Below, piece by piece: positions 13,099 to 15,964 of a stretch of 15,964 bases of DNA. The position numbers and the translations under genes are program-made. A model generated the notes under the pieces. It had not been told where the DNA came from, did no database searches, and was given only the letters and a program-made list of their open reading frames with translations. The DNA is from SIG588 sp045597045 (lineage in GTDB: Bacteria > Bacillota > Clostridia > Oscillospirales > Acutalibacteraceae). Location: positions 1-15,964 of the forward strand of contig JAZODN010000055.1 of assembly GCA_045597045.1 (NCBI GenBank), given 5' to 3'. Within the stretch, counting starts at the first letter, position 1; each line of letters begins with the position of its first letter.

Positions 13099-14043
13099 AT
13101 GGAGATCTTTTTTTCTTCCCTCAACCAAATGGCCTTTCTCTTTTTGCTGATTGCGGTCGGCTTTGCATTGGTCAAGCTTCGCGTTGTCGCGTCCGATGCG
13201 AGCCGCGTGCTGGCGAAACTGGAAAACACGGTGTTTATTCCGGCGCTGGTGCTGGGTACTTTCATGGAAAACTTCACAGCCGACAAACTGGCCTCCTCGG
13301 GTCGCCTGTTGCTTGTCAGCGCGGCGGTACTTTTAGTGATGCTGCCTGTGGCTGTTTTTTTGCCTCGCCTGCTGTCGCGTGACCGTTTTGTTCAGAACAT
13401 TTACACCTACGGTCTCGCGTTTTCCAATTTTGGGTTCATGGGCAACGCGGTTGTGGCGGCCATGTTCCCCGATATTTTCATGGAGTATCTCATTTTTGTT
13501 CTCCCGTTGTGGGTGGCGATCTATCTGTGGGGCGTGCCGAAACTGCTGATTCCGGCCGAAGAGGCGCAAGCGCACGGCGTGTGGGCGAAGTTCAAACCGT
13601 TTTGTAATCCGATGTTTGGCGGTATGTTGCTCGGCATGCTGCTCGGCCTTTCGGACGTGTCGCTGCCTGTGTGGTTTACCGGTGCGGTGAGTGCTACCGG
13701 CGGGTGTATGTCGCCGGTGGCGATGCTGCTTACCGGCATCACCGTGGCGGCGGTGGATTTCAAAAAACTGTTTGGCAGCGGCTCGGTGTATTTGCTTTCG
13801 GTTGTGCGCTTGGTGGTTGTGCCTCTCGTTGCTGTCGGTGCTTTTTGTCTGCTGCCCCTTACGCGTACCGAAATCATCTGCGGTGTCTGCTCGCTCGCTA
13901 TGCCGTTGGGGCTGAACACCATCGTGGTGCCCAGTGCCTACGGCAAGGATCCGTCCACTGCAGCAGGCATGACCATTGTGTCGCACCTGCTGTCCTGTGG
14001 CACCATTCCGCTGATCTTTTGGCTGATGACGCAGGTTATATAA
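13099..14043 (+). CDS. AEC-family (auxin efflux carrier-like) transporter
   Basis: 314 aa, the usual size. About ten hydrophobic segments are arranged as two sets of five around a more polar central loop (~150-170, PAEEAQAHGVWAKF). AFSNFGFMGNAVV (~110-122) and the C-terminal AMPLGLNTIVVPSAYGKDPSTAA, in which the helix-breaking Asn/Pro lie, are characteristic of the family. Members export or exchange small organic acids and related metabolites; the substrate cannot be told here. The start is ATG 13099 with a modest GGGGTG site. FolP begins 31 bp after the stop without a visible terminator, so readthrough into the folate genes is likely. Confidence 0.9.
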   Translation: MEIFFSSLNQMAFLFLLIAVGFALVKLRVVASDASRVLAKLENTVFIPALVLGTFMENFTADKLASSGRLLLVSAAVLLVMLPVAVFLPRLLSRDRFVQNIYTYGLAFSNFGFMGNAVVAAMFPDIFMEYLIFVLPLWVAIYLWGVPKLLIPAEEAQAHGVWAKFKPFCNPMFGGMLLGMLLGLSDVSLPVWFTGAVSATGGCMSPVAMLLTGITVAAVDFKKLFGSGSVYLLSVVRLVVVPLVAVGAFCLLPLTRTEIICGVCSLAMPLGLNTIVVPSAYGKDPSTAAGMTIVSHLLSCGTIPLIFWLMTQVI

Positions 14044-14074
14044 TGTAATATATCATATATACAAGGAGAATGGT

Positions 14075-14893
14075 ATGGACGGTTGGCGAATACGTGGCGG
14101 TGTGCTGTCGCTTGAACGGCCGCTGGTAATGGGGATATTGAACGTCACACCGGATAGCTTTTCGGATGGCGGTCGTTACAACACGCCGGAAGCCGCCGCC
14201 GCGCGTGCGGTGGATATAGCGGCAGAAGGTGCCGCCGTTTTGGATATCGGCGCACAGTCCACACGTCCGGGCGCCGCGTATCTGTCGGCGGAGGAAGAGT
14301 GGGCACGATTGGCGCCTTGCCTTCGGGCGGTGCGCGCGGCAGTGGAAATTCCGTTATCGGTCGATACGTTCCACGCGCAAGTAGCGGCCCGCGCTTTGGA
14401 GGCCGGGGCGCATATTATCAACGACGTGTCGGGTAGCCTGCAAAACGGTATGTTCGGCGTGGTGGCACAGTATGGCGCCGGCATGGTGTGCATGCGCACG
14501 GGGGACGCGGCGTCGCGTGCGGCTGCCGCCGCGCAGGTGCTTGCCGATATGCGTGAGTATCTTTCGCGGCTGCCATCGTTGCTGGCTGCGGCAGGTCTGC
14601 CGCGCAAGGCGGTGTGTGTGGATGTCGGCATCGGCTTTGGCAGTTCCACAGAGGGTGACCTTGCGCTGATCGATCATCTGCAGGACTACGCTGCGTGGGC
14701 ACCGCTGTTGGTCGGCGCTTCACGCAAGCGCGTGGTGAAAGAGGCGTGCGGCGAGGAACTGCTTGCCGGCAGCGTGGCACTGCACACGGCTGCCATGCTG
14801 AACGGTGCCGACGTGATACGGGCGCACGACGTAGCCGCCACCGTGGCGGCGGCACGGATGGTAGCGGCGCTGCAAAAGAAGAGGAGTGTATAA
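14075..14893 (+). CDS. folP: Dihydropteroate synthase
   Basis: 272 aa. Condenses 6-hydroxymethyl-dihydropterin pyrophosphate with p-aminobenzoate and is the sulfonamide target. Conserved elements: MGILNVTPDSFSDGGRY (19-35), DIGAQSTRPGA (57-67), SVDTFHAQVA (95-104), INDVSG (115-120), VDVGIGFG (182-189), GASRKR (214-219) and IRAHDV (248-253). Two positions differ from the most common form: DVGIGFG where DPGIGFG is usual, and RAHDV where RVHDV is usual; the catalytic Asp, Lys and Arg positions remain. It starts at ATG 14075 after AAGGAG. It heads folP-folB-folK. The GTP cyclohydrolase gene folE is not in the window. Confidence 0.96.
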   Translation: MDGWRIRGGVLSLERPLVMGILNVTPDSFSDGGRYNTPEAAAARAVDIAAEGAAVLDIGAQSTRPGAAYLSAEEEWARLAPCLRAVRAAVEIPLSVDTFHAQVAARALEAGAHIINDVSGSLQNGMFGVVAQYGAGMVCMRTGDAASRAAAAAQVLADMREYLSRLPSLLAAAGLPRKAVCVDVGIGFGSSTEGDLALIDHLQDYAAWAPLLVGASRKRVVKEACGEELLAGSVALHTAAMLNGADVIRAHDVAATVAAARMVAALQKKRSV

Positions 14894-14895
14894 TT

Positions 14896-15264
14896 ATGGA
14901 TAAGATTATTGTAAAAGGACTTCGCGTCTACGCCTATCACGGTGTCAAAGAAGCGGAGAAGGAAAAAGGCCAGCCGTTTGAGTTGGACGTGACGCTGGGG
15001 TTGGATCTTTCCGCCGCCGGCGCCACCGACGATCTGGAACGCACGGTCAATTACTCCACCGTATCCAAACGCGTTATGGCGGTGATGCTGGCAGAGAAAA
15101 ACGATCTGATCGAACGGGCGGCTACCCGCGTAGCCGACACGCTGCTTGCGGAATTTCCGATTGAGGAGGTCACTGTTCTGCTTAAGAAGCCGCGCGCGCC
15201 CGTGCCGGCCGATTTTGATTACATGGCGGTGGAGATCACGCGCCGTCGGGAGGGGACGGCATGA
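14896..15264 (+). CDS. folB: Dihydroneopterin aldolase
   Basis: 122 aa, standard length. It cleaves dihydroneopterin to 6-hydroxymethyl-dihydropterin and glycolaldehyde in the cytoplasm, the step that supplies FolK. Visible signatures are VYAYHGVKEAEKEKGQPFEL near the N-terminus, with the conserved YHGV..E and the Q-F-E pocket, TVNYSTV (~50-56), and LLKKPRAPVPADFDYMAVEI near the C-terminus with the catalytic Lys before PRAP. The start is ATG 14896, two bases after the folP stop, with GAGGAG at 14881-14886. Its stop overlaps the folK ATG by four bases. Confidence 0.95.
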   Translation: MDKIIVKGLRVYAYHGVKEAEKEKGQPFELDVTLGLDLSAAGATDDLERTVNYSTVSKRVMAVMLAEKNDLIERAATRVADTLLAEFPIEEVTVLLKKPRAPVPADFDYMAVEITRRREGTA

Positions 15265-15728
15265 GGGCGGTGCTCGGCTTGGGTGCTAACCTGGGCGATC
15301 CGTTGGCGGCACTGCGCACGGCGGTGGAGGCGTTGGGGCTGCTGCCCGACACCACGGTCACATCGGTGTCGTCGGTATATCAAACGGCACCTGTCGGTTA
15401 CGCCGATCAACCGGACTTTTATAACATTGTGCTGACGCTTGAAACAGCGCTCACTCCCCATGCGCTTCTCGGCGGCTGCCTCGGTATCGAGGCGGCGCTT
15501 GGTCGGGTGCGAACCTTCCGCAACGCTCCGCGTGTGGTGGACATTGATCTGCTCCTGTATGAGGGGGTTGCTGAATCGACCGAGGAGTTGACTGTGCCGC
15601 ATCCGCGCATGATGGAACGCGCGTTTGTGCTGGTGCCGCTGTCGGAACTGTTTCCGGAGGGCCGTGCGCTGGGCGTAGCGTTCGAAGCGGTTCCCACGCC
15701 CGACGTGCGCTGCGTTGGTAAATTGTGA
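15261..15728 (+). CDS. folK: 6-hydroxymethyl-dihydropterin pyrophosphokinase (HPPK)
   Basis: 155 aa. It transfers pyrophosphate from ATP to 6-hydroxymethyl-dihydropterin, making the FolP substrate. Family features in order: LGLGANLGDP (~5-14), SSVYQTAPVGYADQPDFYN (~37-55), ALGRVRTFRNAPRVVDIDLLLY with the two Mg-binding Asp (VDIDLL), and VPHPRMMERAFVLVPLSEL (~113-131). The ATG overlaps the folB stop (ATGA) and has GGGAGGGG upstream. It is the last gene of the folate cluster and is followed directly by a terminator. Confidence 0.96.
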   Translation: MRAVLGLGANLGDPLAALRTAVEALGLLPDTTVTSVSSVYQTAPVGYADQPDFYNIVLTLETALTPHALLGGCLGIEAALGRVRTFRNAPRVVDIDLLLYEGVAESTEELTVPHPRMMERAFVLVPLSELFPEGRALGVAFEAVPTPDVRCVGKL

Positions 15729-15731
15729 TGA

Positions 15732-15765
15732 AAACGGCATCTCGCGTTACAGCGAGATGCCGTTT
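15732..15765 (+). terminator. Terminator of the folate cluster
   Basis: AAACGGCATCTCGC and its exact complement form a 14-bp stem with a six-base loop (15746-15751), starting four bases after the folK stop and followed by CTTGTGTCGCTTTTC. Confidence 0.83.
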
Positions 15766-15807
15766 CTTGTGTCGCTTTTCCCTTGGATTCACAAGATATT
15801 GTGGCTC

Positions 15808-15878
15808 AAAAAATTTTTTAAAAAATCCAAAAAAAATTCAAAAAAAGTGTTGACAAATGCGGTTGGTTTTGCTATTAT
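15808..15878 (+). promoter_or_regulatory. rRNA-type promoter with phased A-tract UP-like element
   Basis: Runs of A or T centred near 15810, 15816, 15822, 15832 and 15843 lead into -35 TTGACA (15850-15855), a 17-bp spacer and -10 TATTAT (15873-15878). Strong stable-RNA promoters use such A/T-rich upstream elements to contact the polymerase alpha subunit. No protein gene is visible after it. Confidence 0.82.
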
Positions 15879-15884
15879 AGTCGA

Positions 15885-15964
15885 GCACCCCACGGAACAG
15901 GGTTCCGCAGGGAGGCAAAGGACCTTGAAAATTAAACAACGTAAAGACGAAAGTAGAACAAAAC
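15885..15964 (+). other. Predicted 5' leader of a ribosomal RNA operon
   Basis: After the promoter come a small perfect hairpin (CGGAAC, 15893-15898, with GTTCCG, 15902-15907) and then GACCTTGAAAATTAAACAAC (15922-15941). CTTGAAAA(C/T)TAAACA-like sequence is typical just upstream of 16S rRNA in Firmicutes. The rRNA itself begins beyond the window, so this is an inference from the leader and promoter. Confidence 0.65.

Noticed and set aside
14016..14044. A TATAAT at the AEC stop codon as a promoter for folP
   Set aside because: The hexamer is perfect, but there is no acceptable -35 at 16-18 bp and no extended -10, so readthrough from the AEC promoter is simpler.
1..15964. CRISPR arrays, transposases, phage or toxin-antitoxin genes
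   Set aside because: No spaced direct repeats of CRISPR type, no insertion-sequence ends and no recognisable transposase, phage or toxin reading frame were seen on either strand.

Overview
The window looks like chromosome from a fairly GC-rich Clostridia bacterium, probably from the Oscillospiraceae/Ruminococcaceae side. The reasons are a type I dockerin protein, the Firmicutes block darA-holB-ricT, Gram-positive style AGGAGG ribosome binding sites, almost every promoter fitting TTGACA-17-TATAAT, and an rRNA-type leader at the right edge. This assignment is inferred from gene content, not from a database match.

Layout. (1) 1-4206 (+) is the 3' part of a very large secreted-type protein: a cysteine array with 10 Cys per ~50 residues, Ig-like modules, a carboxypeptidase-regulatory-like domain, an InlB-type repeat and a terminal dockerin. 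A bidirectional terminator separates it from (2) a minus-strand operon 6441-4264: YgjP-like metallopeptidase, TtcA-like tRNA thiolase, and a lipoprotein with a ComEC-like metallo-beta-lactamase domain. (3) A divergent promoter and a preQ1-I-type riboswitch candidate drive queT-darA-holB-ricT-yebC (6626-10088, +): queuosine precursor uptake, c-di-AMP sensing, the clamp-loader delta' subunit, the RNA-maturation factor RicT and YebC. (4) 10200-11222 (+) is a two-gene operon of an unknown 121-aa helical protein and an ArsR-DUF2087 regulator, behind a leader that can fold two mutually exclusive ways around the first ribosome binding site. (5) 11260-11823 (-) holds a small TSCPD protein and a small Cro/C1-type HTH regulator. 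(6) The HTH gene is divergent from a VanZ-like membrane protein plus a DUF5067 protein (11905-12803, +). Their promoters meet head to head on two overlapping palindromes. (7) tRNA-Gly(GCC) follows at 12892-12967, then an AEC-family transporter. (8) folP-folB-folK (14075-15728) encode three consecutive folate-biosynthesis steps. (9) The last ~150 bases hold a phased A-tract UP-like element, a strong promoter and an rRNA-operon leader, so a 16S rRNA gene is expected just beyond the window.

Most of the window is housekeeping. The parts least explained by known systems are the cysteine-array dockerin protein, the switch-like leader of the ArsR operon, and the HTH/VanZ-like/DUF5067 module with its shared palindromic operator and an apparently leaderless start.
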